From assembly GCF_028502605.1 (NCBI RefSeq), contig NC_079233.1, positions 4,836,001 through 4,900,000 of the forward strand: a stretch of DNA of 64,000 bases, read 5' to 3'. Within the stretch, counting starts at the first letter, position 1. Each line of letters starts with the position of its first letter. The translations under genes and the position numbers were made by a program. The stretch comes from Trichoderma breve. Lineage: Eukaryota; Ascomycota; Sordariomycetes; Hypocreales; Hypocreaceae. Shown piece after piece: positions 22,101 through 34,578 of this stretch. A model generated the notes under the pieces. The model ran no database searches and was not told the origin of the DNA. It saw only the letters and a program-made list of their open reading frames with translations.

Positions 22101-22766
22101 GATCAGTCATTTGGCAACATCTCCACTCACTTCAAGACCACGTTTGATCGCGTCAAGAACCTCGGCGAGGTCATGGACCTTGACGCCAGCGATCTGCACA
22201 GCAGCCTTGAGCCTCTGACTACTCAAATATGCCAACCACTATCGGGCCTGCGCGACCAGATTGGCAAGACAGCACTCCAGGATTATCGGCCCACTGGAGA
22301 AACTCCTCAGAAGGCACAGTACCAGTTCCCCACGAATTTGCCTCGCACCCAGACACACGATACCATCCTTTCGAAGCTTGATGAAGACCTTTCTGGCCTA
22401 ACCGAGGCCGAAGACGATGCCGACGATAATACGATTGTCTTTACCGACCTGGATGCCCCTTCAAGGAAGACTAGCAAGACAAGCACACCAGAACGTCCAT
22501 CGATTGAGAGCAACTCAGATAGGAGTGCGAGCCTGCGCGAAGTCAACCCTAACGTGTCAACAAGTCTCTCCGCCAGTGGCATTTCCTTTGAGCCCCGCTC
22601 AAGCACCATGTCTATCGCATCGGATAACTCGCTATTTAAGCGCAATGCCCGTCCCGCGCGAGCGAGCCTGGGGAAACATAACAAGGTTGGCGAGGGACGT
22701 GAGAATCTACCCCTGACGGCTCTAGCGGAGAGTATGGCTAGAAGAAAGAGCCCGCGGATAAATTAA
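19160..22766 (+). CDS. bimC: Kinesin-5 (BimC/Eg5/Cut7 family) mitotic motor
   Basis: The model is join(19160..19654, 19743..22766), 1172 residues. The intron joins PILEE to [20 protein letters not shown], restoring the motor domain. The P-loop GQTGTGKT is at 178-185, switch I NDLSSRGH at 299-306, and switch II DLAGSE at 336-341, followed by the kinesin-5 hallmark RSGAENKRATEAGLINKSLL. A long coiled-coil stalk covers about 520-1000. Near residue 1016-1030 is a BimC box (TGETPQKAQYQFP) with the Cdk-type Thr-Pro site that controls spindle binding. Kinesin-5 forms bipolar tetramers that slide antiparallel microtubules and separate spindle poles. The switch I motif has Gly where most kinesins have Ser (SSRSH). 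The N-terminal about 95 residues are Ser/Arg/Thr-rich and probably disordered. The length is typical. Confidence 0.94.
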
Positions 22767-23541
22767 AACACAAAAAAAAGGAAAGAAAGAAAAAAGACGT
22801 CAAACTGAGATTTGATATAATGACTTGGTTAGAGAAAAATGATTTGGCCTTGTTGTTTTATTTGGACTTTTACGCTGAAGGGGAGGGATCTGATTTGCCT
22901 ACATTTGCAAGCGATGCATGTATGCGTCTTCATGCATTCATTGCCCCTTTTAACATCATCATCATTGTGTTGTCTTTCGAGGAGAAAGGAAGGGGGAAAG
23001 GGGGGATCACGGAGTTTTTAGGTCGGTCATGAGCGGTGCAAAGCGCAATCTTTTTTTCTTTTGTCGGGCTATACAATATTAGCCTTGGGATGGATTCCAA
23101 CTTTTCTGGGAAGAGGTTGGGTTGCTTGAGTACTTATGGGTGGTCTTTGTTTTATATCCAGTCATGGATGATGGATTGGGGTGGGCTGGGTTTACTGATT
23201 TTTTTCATATTCATGATTGTTGTGTTTAGGGTTATTGAGCATTCTGATACCCGATTGTGTTTGTTCCCTCTATTTTCATCTTATTTTATTGTTTTTTTCC
23301 CCAGATATTAGCACGACGAAGATTCAGTTTCTCTTGGCTAACTCCATGTGCCGATTGTTTGTATTGTTTGATGGAAGCCCTATACATCTTTATATATATG
23401 CATACTATTGCCAGTACCTCTTCCATGATTCTTTGCTGCCAACTCCAGTACTATGAATAACATGAAACCACATCGTTGATCAAATGAATTTTTGCTACAC
23501 AGCCAGTATCCCGCCCAAATAGATAGATAATAGAAACGTCC
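22767..23541. other. Intergenic region between convergent kinesin-5 and RAD50
   Basis: This is the shared 3' region of two convergent genes, rich in T tracts. No gene or structured RNA is apparent. Confidence 0.5.
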
Positions 23542-26500
23542 CTAAAAGATTTTGGTAATGCTCTCCCTCGAAATCACGCTATTCTGCTTCTCATCTCTCT
23601 TGACCCTGAAAAAGCTATCGCAAAAGTCGCTGCACCGCATGTGCCTCAAAAACTCCTCATCGTGCGTAATCACAATGAGCTGAAAGTTGCTCTGCTGCTG
23701 CCTCGTCTGGATGATGCGATGCAAGCTCTCAGCCAGGGACTTGATATTGTCCCTATCGAGGTTCGTCGTCGGCTCGTCCAGGGCAATGAGCCCGCAGTTG
23801 ACGCCAAACGACTCCGCGAGTGCCAGGCGGATGACGATGCTGGCGAGCACCTTTTGGCCGGCTGAGCAGCGGCCGCGCATGTCCATCTCGGTGTCCTGCT
23901 TGACCATGCAGAGGCGGTAGTTGTAGGTGCGCTTACCGGTGGTATTGCTTTCGTGGTCGGAGCGGATGAGGATGGTATCAATGTCGGTGCCCTGGTAGGT
24001 TGTCTGCCAGAGTTCGCTGGCGATGCGGTTGACCTCTGCCATCTTCATGGCGTGGAATTGCATCACCGCCTTATCGACGGTAGCAGTGCACTGGCTCAAA
24101 TCTTGGATCGCTGCCTTTGTGGTTTCGACCCGGATATGGGATTCACGATACTGCCGCTTGGCGTCCTTGTAATCCATCTCCCATTCTTTCAGGAGACGAC
24201 CAAGCTCCTCATCCTTTGACTTCATTGTGCCCATGACAGATCCACGCTCGGCCAACAGCCGGTTGGACATGTTCTCCAGTGAGCGAGCCTCTCTTTGGAG
24301 GCGGTCATAATCCTCGTGAGCATTACGATCCTCTAGTTCTGCAATCTCCGTCCGTAGAACATCGAGCGTTCGCAAATGCTTGCGGTAGTTGATATTGTCA
24401 CTAATATTCTTCTTTTTACGGTCCCCGCTGTCAATGTCTTGCTTGAGCTTGTTCGTCCGCACGGTAAGATCAGCAATCTCCTTCTCCGTAGTGCTGATGG
24501 CTGTCTCGAGAGAGGCAATGGCCCGTTGGTTGGACGCAAGATTAGTTAGGCCACCACGATCAACATAGTCTTGAATATCGCTGTCCAGCATCTTAATTTC
24601 GCTCATCGAGTTCATGATGGCATCGCGCTGATCGGTGATGACTTGCTCCTTGGATCGACCAAGACGAAGCATTTCATCGCGGGCCGACCGTGCCTCTGCA
24701 ATGCCCGGCTCGATCTTTTCCAGCTCCTCATCAGTTCGCTGAATCACTTCACGCTGATGGGTGTAATCCTCCTTGAGAGTCTGGATCTGGTTTTGAAGAT
24801 CTTTCTTCTTCTCGAGCTGCCCTGCGGTGCGACCAATCTTGTTTCGCAGCTCACTCTTCTCAAGCTCGAGTGAGTTGATTTGATCCTTCATCCGCTGTCT
24901 ATCAGCCGTGAGCTTGGATATTTTATTCTTTAGGCCTCTGAGCTGCTCAGATAGATTTGACTGAAGCTCATGGATCTCGTCAACGCTACGAGAAACCCCG
25001 CTGGATGATTGTTGAGATACGATGCGTTCTACTTGAGCCTCGGCATCTTTGATTTCTCTGACAGTTTGAGAGATGTTGGTGACTGTTTTGGCTAAATCTC
25101 CAAGGTCTCTTAGCTTCTCTTCCTCTGCAACAACAAGAGCGTCTTCTTCCTCAAGCTGTTTTTCCAGAGATTCAAATTCTGCTTCTGCAGTTTTCCATTC
25201 GCTCTGGAGAGCAGGGAGTTCTGCAGAAAGCCGTTCATACGTGTCGAACGCTGAGCGAACCGCACGTAACAATTCCAAATTGTCCACAGCCTCTTTCAGG
25301 TCCTTTTCCGTATCAACTTTGCCTTTCGGGTCCAAGTGCTTATCAATCTTTTTGCTGAGGCGATCGAGAGCTGCGCTCTGGCTGTCATCAAAATGACGGT
25401 CGCAAAGCCTACATCTCTTCTGCGTGTCCAGCATACGCTTGCACTTGTTATAATAGTCAAAGAGAGCATCAAAGAGGCTAAGATCAGTCCGGAGCTCTTC
25501 AACTTGTTGTTCAACAGCTGCAACTTCTTCCACATAGTCTTCGACAACAGCACCGTCGCGTACGTTTTGCAGGACAGCAACAACTTCCTGTTTACTCCTG
25601 GCCATCTCCTGAGTCTTTTTCTCATGCATTTCTTTTGCATTTTTGAGCTTGTACTCAACCTTTTGCTGTTTCTGCCTTGTCTGGTCTCGGAGTTTTTGTG
25701 CATCTTGAAGGGCTTTGCTTCGACGCCCCTGGACCGACTGGAAGCGGGAGTCCAGCGATGCTGGCTCCCAATCAGATCCAAGGACATTATCAAGCTTGGG
25801 TTTCCAAGTCTCGGTCAGCGTCTCAAGCTTTCTTTTCCGATCTGCCATCTCTTTCTTGCGGAGCTCAAGCTGTGCCCGCTCTGATGCCAGTCTTGTACAT
25901 TCAACCAGCTCGCGACCTAGCTTTTCATTTTCGCTTTCCAGCTGCCACTGTTTGTCGTTGGCCTCGGTCAACTGTTGATCCCAGTTAGACTTATCCATGT
26001 CCTGTTGAACATGCCTGAGCCGAGACTCCAGTTCTTCAAGCTGTCCATCCAGGATGGCCTTGGCTCCCTCGTCGACGTCAATGCTCCCGGCCTCATTTTG
26101 CAGGACACTTGTACGCTTTTCAATGGCTCCCATCCGCTGTTTTGCAGAAACCCGATCTTGCGTTCTGGCCGCTTTGCGACCTTCAAGCTCTGTAATGACG
26201 CCTGTAGCCTTGTCCAATTCCGCAGCGTTCTCTTTCTGTAGTCGTTCCAGATCCCTCTTCTTTTCTGTCAAGAGCCTCTGAATCTTGTCTTGGAAAGATT
26301 GTACATGTTGGTCATTTAGGTCCTCGTCAAACCCTCTGAGGTTGTATTGTCGTGCAGCTTCTTGAATTAATTCCACTCTTGCTTTCAGCTGGCGCTCATA
26401 TTTATCTTTATCTGACTGGTGTTTCCCTTGCTCGGCCAACTTTGCCGACTGGGTTTGGCGATGCTTCGTCAGCTCATTTTGGAGCTCGGCGTATTGAGCC

Positions 26501-27549
26501 TTGTACTGCTCGGCTTCTTGCTGGTAGCGACCCATGCTCTCTTCGTATTGGGCCAAGAAACGCTCGAGGGTCGCATCATCTTCTTGCAGCTCGTCAATTG
26601 TCTGTCTGAGCTCGTCAACGGCGTCCTGCCTGTATTCAAGCTGCTCCCTTTTGTTGTTGAGATTCTGCACGATTTGGAGGAAACTATTGGCTTGCTCGTG
26701 TTTTTGGCGTATCTTCTCCTGGCATTCCTCCATCTCGTTTGTAAGCGATTCGCACTCGGCGCGGGCTGCTTCAATTTCACCCTGAAGCACAGTCATATGC
26801 TTTTCAGCCCGTTCGCCCTTATCTTTCATGACCTTGTGGTGCGCCTCATCACCTTGGAGTATTGCAAGCTGCTCTACCTGCTTTTTCCGGACCACCTTGA
26901 GATTTTCAATAGCCTTTGTGTATTTCAAAGCCTCAAAAATTTCATCAAAGCGCTTCTTCAAGGCTCCAGGCTCACTCAACGGCCAAAGAGACTCGTCCTG
27001 GTGACAGAATATAACGGCGTCGAGAATAGCTGGGGAAACGCCGAGCCGCTCAGGAATCATCTCATCAAGCTGCGCCTGTCTGGTTGATGTCGTTGTTCGC
27101 TCTCCATTATTGACGACGACTAATGAGCAGTCAAGCGTCTTTTGGGTGCGGGTGTTCTTCTTCGCGGCGAGTTGTATGCTTCGAGTTGCCACATGCTGTC
27201 GATCGTTGATGGAGCGGAATTGCAGTTTGACCTGGGCCATGACCTCTTTTTCTCCAGCGAGCTGGATGCGAGACGGTCGGCATTAGCGAGGAACACTCAC
27301 AACGCTTGCACAGACACCAACAGCGAATAATCTCTGCCATACCTTTGGATCGTGAATGAAGGCACCACCCTTGCTGTTGGGAGGCAGTTCGCCGGTGGTT
27401 GCATATTTCAAGCATTCAATGATTGTTGTCTTTCCGGATCCATTATAGCCAACAATGAGCGTCAACGGAGTGTTGAACTGAATGGCCTCCCGAACAGCCG
27501 GGCTGAAGGACCGGACGCCGGAAATGGAGAGCTTGTCTATTCTCGACAT
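23542..27549 (-). CDS. RAD50: RAD50, SMC-like ATPase of the MRN/MRX DNA repair complex
   Basis: The model is complement(join(23542..27261, 27343..27549)), 1308 residues, close to the family's usual 1300. Exon 1 encodes [15 protein letters not shown] and the Walker [10 protein letters not shown] at 34-42. An 81-nt intron separates it from [15 protein letters not shown], which completes the N-terminal lobe with the Q-loop segment [14 protein letters not shown]. Two long coiled coils flank a zinc hook, CRLC, at about 686-689. The C-terminal lobe has [19 protein letters not shown] (ABC signature) and Walker [13 protein letters not shown]. With Mre11 and Nbs1/Xrs2 it tethers and processes double-strand breaks and maintains telomeres. 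It is divergently oriented from wc-2 across about 2 kb. Confidence 0.96.
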
Positions 27550-29565
27550 GATGAGGATGCTGTTTAGCTAGAGACAACGATTGTGTGTAGGTCCAATGAT
27601 GGATGAGCTGTCGCTGGTTGTGTAATTAGCGCCGAGGCATTTCTTTTGATGCTGCCACCCTGGTGTTGTCGCCTTGAGGATGGGCTTCGAATTCACACAC
27701 ACACAAACAGCGAGTATCCCGACGATGTCTACCTAAACAGCTTCACTCACACCAAACGCGCTCCAGGCAGCGGGTCACGCGTTGAGAGCCTTAATTGACT
27801 GATGCGTCCTCACGTGCGATAAGATAGCAAGATAGCGTAGCACAGGATTTATCGACCCCTCTTTAAGGAGGAGGTGCCGGTGCTGTAGCCAGAACCAAAT
27901 AAGGTAGCACTTGTGGCACGCAGCCACTGACGAAGTTGGGGCTGGAGGGCGTCCCACCAGTCGAAATTGTAGCATCACCGATAGCGAATGTGCAATCAAT
28001 GGGATGCTGATGCCAAAAACCAGGGTGGCGATAACAGTAACAGCATTGCTTGTGTGTCGCGTGAAACTTGTTTGTGCGCTGTCTCTAGTAGAATGGCCAA
28101 CTCGTACTGAGAGCTCGGCAGTACAAGTTGATACGCCCTTGTTGCTTGCATACCTCGAATGACTGTCGCATGCATTGTACCGCTGTGAAGGGCAACCTTT
28201 AGCACCTCCACTCCTACTAATCTCCTCTGGTAGAGTACCTACCTAGTACTGCAGTACTGTAAGCCTACAGTAGCCAATCTGCCTGTTTCTCCGTACCTCC
28301 TAGTGAGTGGCCCCCCAGGAACAGCCAAAAGTGATGCATCAGGAAGCGATTTCCCTTGCATTGCCCATCTCGCCCCCCCGGAGATGCACGCTGCTAGCCA
28401 GCCAAGTGGTCGAATCGGATGGGCGAGTTGCTTGACCCGAGGCCTGCTAGCTGTGAGAGCCTGCAAGACCAGCACGACGCCGGTCAGCAGGTCGTTTCAG
28501 CGCACCAGGTTTGGTTTTGTCGCTGCCCGTCCATGCTGTGCTCCCTCGGTTGAAGATGGGCTGTAGATACATCTGCTGGAACACATACTTGGCCACAAGT
28601 AGGTAATTCTCAGAGACCACTTGTAGTAAGCAAATCATGTCCCCTAGCTCAAAATGCTCTGTCTTATTCTTACTCGTACCACCCATCCGGTTCGTGACAT
28701 CAAACAGAGCAAACCAGCTACTAATGAGAGCCGCTTTTTTAGCGTTGTAATCGACGTCTTCCCGCTGCAGCCGCTAGCCAGCGCCGCAGGATTAGGGAGG
28801 TCAGGTTGCGTCATCCCTGACAATCTTCCAAGTTGGATTTCGCTCCATCTCCTCAACTGGCTCAGCTGTTCGGGGCACCCCGCTAATAGCACCAGTGGAC
28901 ATGTTCTGCTGCCAGACATTGTTGCTGCTGCTAGCGGAGCCCAGACGATCAATCCCAATGTTGGCAGCCGGGAAGCGTTTTTCGTGGTTAGCATACACCG
29001 GTAGTACGGCTTAGCAGCAGGAATAGTACACAGAAAGGGCCCAGCAAAAAGCAATTATGGAAGACGATGAAACAACCCCAATCAAGCACTTGCAAAGCCC
29101 GCTTTTCACGGGGCCATTTCTCCGGCCGGGCTCATGTCTTGGTACAAAGGAACAGGGCAGTTCAGTGGTGATTTTCCCTGCCTTGGCCTGCCATCAGATC
29201 AGTCAGCCCGCTGCTAGCAGGAAAAAACCCTGGCCCCAGCTTGGCTGAAATATCGCATTTGATTCGAAAGCCTCGCTCTGGCTTCCCTCGCTGTGTGTCT
29301 CTGCTGTAAACCCACAGTAAACAGAACGACTTCTCACCATCCATCGTTTTTCCTTTCCCTTCGCTACTACATACTGCAACAAACGGCGCGCGCTACACGA
29401 CAGCTTCTGCGAGCAAAAGCAGCTGCACAAGCCCCCGGGCCCCTCACCACGCAAAAGCCCCCAGGACGCCACTGAACGCAGAGGAGCTGCCGCTAATCTG
29501 ACCTGACTGGCCCAGGCCTTGATGAGTAGAATGCAAAAGCTGGTGGTATAGCATATACCGCGACC
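27550..29565. other. Divergent intergenic region between RAD50 and wc-2
   Basis: A 2-kb spacer carrying both promoters. It includes a CA-rich tract at about 27696-27708, a perfect 14-bp palindrome AGTACTGCAGTACT at 28245-28258 and one TACTCGTAC motif at 28671-28679. Overlapping short ORFs in all frames lack coding features. It may include a long wc-2 leader. No RNA gene is seen. Confidence 0.45.
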
Positions 29566-31083
29566 ATGGCCGGCCCACCTCCACTCCAGGGCGACTTCTT
29601 CGGCTTTGGCAACCTCGACGTCCTGCCCATGTTCCCGCCAGCAGGCCCCAGCCAAGGCATTCTAGATTCAGATTCTCATGCTCATGCTCACGCTCATGCT
29701 CATGCGCTGCGGTTCGACGACGACGACAACGACGACGACGCCATGGCACTTCTCGAGGGCAACATGATGGCTCAGTTCGGCAGCGACATGGGCCTCGGCC
29801 TGGACCCCATGGCCGCCATGATGGACGGAGACGGCAGCGACATCATCTCGCCAGACGCCATCCTCACGGCCCAGGACCAGTTCAACACCGTCGCCAACGA
29901 CGTTCCCGGTGCGGGGCCGTTGCCAGCCGCCGCCTTTGCACCACCCGCCATGTCCAGCAGCAACCCGCTGACCGAGTTCACCAAGAGACGCAACTGGCCG
30001 GCAAAGGTGGTGGAGGAGCTCAGGGACTTGCTGCAGATTCTCGATTCCAACGGCCGCATCAGATATGTGTCTCCCAGCATCACCGCGCTCGCCGGCTACA
30101 CCACGGAGGAGGTCCAAGACACCTTTTTGAAGCATCTGATCCATCCCGACGACCAGGGCGTGCTCGTTGCGGAGCTTCACGAATCCATTGCAACCGGCAA
30201 CCCGCTGCGCATGTTCTACCGGATGAAGAAGAAGGATGGCACCTATGCGATATTCGAAGCCGTGGGTCATGCCCACATTGCGGCTGCCCGATTTGCACCA
30301 AATCCAAACAATCAGTCGCCCTTTTGCCAGGCCGTCTTCATGATGGCCCGTCTCTACCCGACCAAAAACGCCGCGCTGCTAGACTCGTTCCTGGAGCACA
30401 AGATTGAAAACGAGAGGCTACGGCGTCGCATAGCCGAGCTACGGAGAGAGGAGGAGGCAGAAGCGGAGGAGGCGCAAAGACAGTGGGCGCAGAGCCGAGA
30501 GGGCCGGTCGGATATCACCCCATCTGAGGATGCTGGCCGATCGTCATCAACAGCATACGCAGCTTCCAACTTGCCCACCGACATGTCCATGTCATCGGGA
30601 AATACCGATGGCGCATTGACTCGAAAGAACCTGGAAGATGTAACAGCAGGTAGTCGCCAGGACTCGCTGCGTGATAAAATGGCTCGATTCGAAGCATCGT
30701 CTGCAGATACCATAGCTCTGTTGACAGGCATAGAGAATGGCGAGCGGATGAGCAATGGCAACCGGAGCCCTACCCTTATCAAGGGCGATGCGGGAATTGC
30801 CATGCCCATGGATAGGGATTCTAGATCAGGCGATAAGAAGAAGAAACTGAAGCTGGCAGAGGAATATGTCTGCACAGATTGCGGTACATGGCCCTTTTTA
30901 AACTTTGGTTCTCATCTTTTACGGCTACTAATACAATATTTAGGCACTCTTGATTCTCCAGAATGGCGAAAGGGACCCAACGGCCCAAAGACACTCTGTA
31001 ACGCCTGTGGATTACGATGGGCGAAGAAGGAAAAGAAGCGCAATAGCGTCGGCACACCGTTGGCCAAGCCAGCTCAGGCCTAG
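29566..31083 (+). CDS. wc-2: White Collar-2 type PAS/GATA light-signalling transcription factor (BLR2)
   Basis: The model is join(29566..30883, 30944..31083), 485 residues. A PAS domain covers about 153-265 ([25 protein letters not shown] onward, with HPDD), followed by a short basic/acidic coiled coil at 278-305. The C-terminus has one GATA zinc finger: [16 protein letters not shown], then [15 protein letters not shown], spacing C-x2-C-x18-C-x2-C. A 60-nt intron interrupts the finger between CTDCG and TL, with a strong branch site (ctactaatac at 30925-30934). Because 60 is divisible by three and the intron has no stop, the unspliced frame stays open but breaks the finger. WC-2 pairs with the LOV photoreceptor WC-1 to activate light-induced and clock genes. 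The N-terminus has a His-Ala repeat and an acidic run near 37-58. Confidence 0.94.
   Translation: MAGPPPLQGDFFGFGNLDVLPMFPPAGPSQGILDSDSHAHAHAHAHALRFDDDDNDDDAMALLEGNMMAQFGSDMGLGLDPMAAMMDGDGSDIISPDAILTAQDQFNTVANDVPGAGPLPAAAFAPPAMSSSNPLTEFTKRRNWPAKVVEELRDLLQILDSNGRIRYVSPSITALAGYTTEEVQDTFLKHLIHPDDQGVLVAELHESIATGNPLRMFYRMKKKDGTYAIFEAVGHAHIAAARFAPNPNNQSPFCQAVFMMARLYPTKNAALLDSFLEHKIENERLRRRIAELRREEEAEAEEAQRQWAQSREGRSDITPSEDAGRSSSTAYAASNLPTDMSMSSGNTDGALTRKNLEDVTAGSRQDSLRDKMARFEASSADTIALLTGIENGERMSNGNRSPTLIKGDAGIAMPMDRDSRSGDKKKKLKLAEEYVCTDCGTWPFLNFGSHLLRLLIQYLGTLDSPEWRKGPNGPKTLCNACGLRWAKKEKKRNSVGTPLAKPAQA
29672..29704 (+). repeat. CTCATG/GCTCAT hexamer repeat inside wc-2 coding sequence
   Basis: An almost perfect hexanucleotide repeat encodes the alternating His-Ala run at about residues 38-47 of WC-2. 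It is a likely site of length polymorphism in the N-terminal disordered region. Confidence 0.7.
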
Positions 31084-31308
31084 CGGGATGAAGATGTTGG
31101 TCAGAACGAAAACGACGAAGAGAGGGAAGGGGACGATCTATACACCACTACGGCCGGACCGGAACCTCGCTGACTGCTTTTTATGATGGAATCCTGATAT
31201 GGAGTTTGGTTGGGCTCAAAGACGCATATATCACTGGCGACAGGAACTTGCTTACATGATTACCGTTCTTGTTGTTATTGTTCTGAGGAGGAGGAATGCA
31301 TGGGGGGA

Positions 31309-31377
31309 TTTTCTATTTTTTATTTTCTTTTTTCTTTTTTCTTTTTTTTTTTTTCCCTTTTTTTTTTTCTTTTTATT
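31309..31377 (+). repeat. Long T/C-rich low-complexity tract
   Basis: About 69 nt almost entirely T with scattered C, 225 bp downstream of the wc-2 stop. It is probably 3' UTR or termination-related. Confidence 0.7.
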
Positions 31378-31851
31378 CATTGGGTTGGGCACGGGCATCT
31401 GTACACGAATATGATACCACTGGGAGGCGACAATTGGAAGCAGAACTAGACGGAAATGGATGGACATGGTGAATTACCAATTGGGGCACCATGCTTTCTG
31501 CTGATTATTTTGGAAACACGCATAGAATACGGCTTTGTTCATGTTATTGATTTTGATTTTTTTTTCTCATATTAATTTTAAAACATTTCTTGCTTCGTGA
31601 TGTATTGCTTCAATCTGGCCGGGTCAAGCAACCGGCATTAGCAGAAGAAGATGCTTCAGGTCACGCACAATAGCACAGGTATAATATGTAGCCCTTTCAA
31701 GTTCACTTACAGAATCAAGGGAAATAGAGAGAGCTATCAACCTCAAACAGGAGCTACGCAATGCCTGTGTTGCGTAAGTATATCAACTGCATTTTGTATG
31801 ACACGATTCAACATGTACTCCCTCCGGGTAAGCAAACATGCTGAGCTGCTA

Positions 31852-31872
31852 CGTCAGACGTCAGACGTCAGA
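31852..31872. promoter_or_regulatory. Three tandem CGTCAGA units carrying ACGTCA half-sites
   Basis: Three perfect 7-bp copies, each forming ACGTCA on the plus strand (TGACGT on the minus strand), the core half-site of CRE-type bZIP factors. They lie about 600 bp upstream of the amidase. Regulatory use is inference. Confidence 0.45.
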
Positions 31873-32462
31873 CATCAGTCTCCTCCATTCTTCATCTATC
31901 AGCCACAAAAAAGGGAAGATGATTTACTGCTTGGTCATAGTCATGTACTTTTGTTTCCGAACCCCTTTCACATGAAATCCTCTAGACGGGATAAACTCCA
32001 AGCAACCCCGCGTCTTTGCTCGATAGAGCTCCCGCAGCATTAGACTCTGCAATTAGCTTTGGATTCAAATCTCCACAGCTCAGAGCTACCTCGGATGTCG
32101 CTTCCCAGCTAACCTACATCAACTCGACTCAATCACTTCCCAAAACGAATCCTCGTGATGTACCAAGCTTTAAATAAAAAAGAAAAGAACAATTGCTATT
32201 TTTTTTTTTTTTTTTCTCAATCTGTGCTTTGGCCACTTTCTCCATCGCTCCACCAAATTCTACTGGTCGGTGCACATAACTTTGCGCCTATCATCTACTA
32301 GAGGCGTCTCGGTTCGTGTAAGCACGGATGATCAATTGAAGAAACAAGACTGAACTCTCGCCCACAGGGATTGGCACCTTCACCCGAGCTGTGACCTTTC
32401 ATCTCATCCCCTCCAAAAATCCCCGAGACATTTTGAAACTCGTTGTTCGTCAATTGCGAAAC

Positions 32463-34578
32463 ATGGCTCCCCCGGAGAGCTTCGCCAATTATCCTGATGT
32501 CCTGGAAGGGCCGGATACGGGATACAATCAGAGGATAGATCACAACCCGATCTTACGGGGCTTACCTCTCGTTGTGGGTTCTGGAATGTACGTATTTCAT
32601 AAACATTCAAGAAAATTAATGAGAGGAGACAGAGAAAATGTTCAATTAGAATGTAGAAGCTAATCCGGAGTGTTCCGTTACAGTATATGCAACGTCGGTG
32701 TTGTGGCAAGGTTCTTTTACGGGAACGCGGGATTCACCAAGATCAAAGACATGCCGGCCCTGGACGATGTCTCGCCTACTTTTCATGTATGTATACACAC
32801 CATCACACCCTCCAATCGAGAGTGGGAAAATGCCCAGCGCAGTCTTTGGCTGATTGGCACCTTGTGTGCTCGCAGCCTACCGTCACACCGTTGGGCCAGA
32901 CAGGGCCCATGATTGAATTCGAGCCGGAGCTGCTCACCTCCCAGCACTCTTCATCCAAGGCGCGATACTACTCCGCCGGCGACTACCACGAGCTGTACAA
33001 GAGCGGCAGCGCCACTCCGTTGCAGGTCATTGAGACGCTGCTCGGCCTGACCACCGGCACGAGTAAGTACAGTGACGCCTGGGTGGACGCTCACGGCGCC
33101 GAGAAGCTCGCTGTCGAAGCGGCCAAGGCGTCGACGGAGCGGTGGGCTGCGGGAAACCCGCTGGGTATCTTGGATGGCGTGCCGATTGGAGTCAAGGATG
33201 ATACGGAGGTGAAGGGCTACGTCAGCCATTTCGGCATGAAGTACAATGCTTCGCTGCCGTTCTTTGCGCCGCAGGAGGAGACGGTGTGGCCGGTGAAGAA
33301 GCTGCAGGAGGCGGGTGCCATTGTGCTGGGCAAGAATAAGATGCATGAGCTTGGATCAGGTATAGTAGCAGCCCATTTGCATTCATACCTAACCTATGTT
33401 TCAGTTGATGTGTGTATACTGACGATGTGTAAACAGATACTAGCGGTGTCAATGTATGTAATTTCGTCACATATCACCGTTACGTTTTAAAAGTAAGATG
33501 ACATACTAACACACTCGCCCTCTCATAGGTCGCCCAAGGAACTCCCACCAACCACTTCAACAAGACCTACTATCCCGGAGGCTCATCCAACGGAGGCGGC
33601 TCGTCCACGGGCGCCGGCGTCGTCCCCATCGCCGTCGGCACGGACGCCGGCGGCAGCGTCCGCATCCCGGCCAACTTCAACGGCGTCTACGGCCTCAAGC
33701 CCACCCACCACCGCACCCACGTCATGCAGATGACCATGTGCGTCACGGGCCCTATCGCCGCAAACGTCGCCGACCTGACCATTGCCTACCGCGTCATGTC
33801 CCAGCCCGACGCCTCCTGCCCGACGCAGGGCCGCTTCGCCCTCTCCTTGCCGCCCGCGCCGTCTGCAAAGCGTGTCATGGGCGTCTTCCGAGACTGGTTC
33901 AACAAGGCCGACCCCCCCGTGAGAGAATTGTGCGACAAGGCGCTTGATCACTTCGCCTCCAAGCGCGGGTACGAAATCGTCGACATCAGTCTCCCCTTTC
34001 TCCCCGAGTTCCAGGTCGCCCACGCCCAGCTCTGCCTCGCCGAGATGGCGGAAAAGAACCGCCGCCGGACCCCCAACCCGGCGCACCACCAGTCCCTCGC
34101 CGGCCCGGCAAACAGACTCCTCCTTACCATGGGCGCTCTGGTGTCCGGCGCCGACTATCTCAAGATAAACGCCTTTCGCACCGTCTTGATGAACCACCTC
34201 GCTTTTCTATTCCAAAAGTACCCGGGTCTGATGATCATGACGCCCACGTCGCCCCTGATTGGATGGCCGCGGTCGCCCAGTGATGACTCCTACGGCATGA
34301 GTGACACCAACATCACCATGCGAAACATGTCGTACGTATTCCTGGCCAACATGACGGGCACCCCGTCCATCACGGCGCCGGTAGGGTATGTCGATCCCGA
34401 GCAGGGAGAGGGCAAGTTGCCTATCAGCTTGCTCGCTACGGGTGAGTGGGGGAGCGAAGAGCAGCTGTTGGCGTGGGCGAGGGAGGCTGAGGAGTATCTG
34501 CACGAGACGTATCCTGAGGGACGTAGACGGCCTGATACATGGGTGGATGTCATGGCGTTGGCTCGAGGTCAGAAGTAG
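32463..34578 (+). CDS. Amidase signature family enzyme
   Basis: The model is join(32463..32587, 32684..32786, 32876..33359, 33437..33453, 33529..34578), 592 residues; every junction is GT-AG and in phase. The amidase signature catalytic triad is visible: Lys183 in GVPIGVKDD, the cis-Ser region PGGSSNGGGSS around 260-268, and nucleophile Ser286 in GTDAGGSVRIP. The fourth exon is only 17 nt and encodes DTSGVN across both junctions, in the conserved MHELGSDTSGVN segment, so its inclusion is needed. The family hydrolyses amide bonds in small molecules such as acetamide, indoleacetamide or fatty acid amides; the substrate is not predictable. There is no signal peptide, so it is probably cytosolic. 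It converges on the next gene with only 215 bp between stops. Confidence 0.88.

Larger units (their letters stand above)
31084..32462. other. Intergenic region between wc-2 and amidase
   Basis: It starts with the wc-2 3' flank, including a strong T/C-rich tract at 31309-31377, and has a further T run near 32200-32217. A three-copy 7-bp repeat (cgtcaga) lies at 31852-31872. A 130-codon plus-strand frame at 31651-32043 has no family features and I do not accept it as a gene. Confidence 0.45.
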
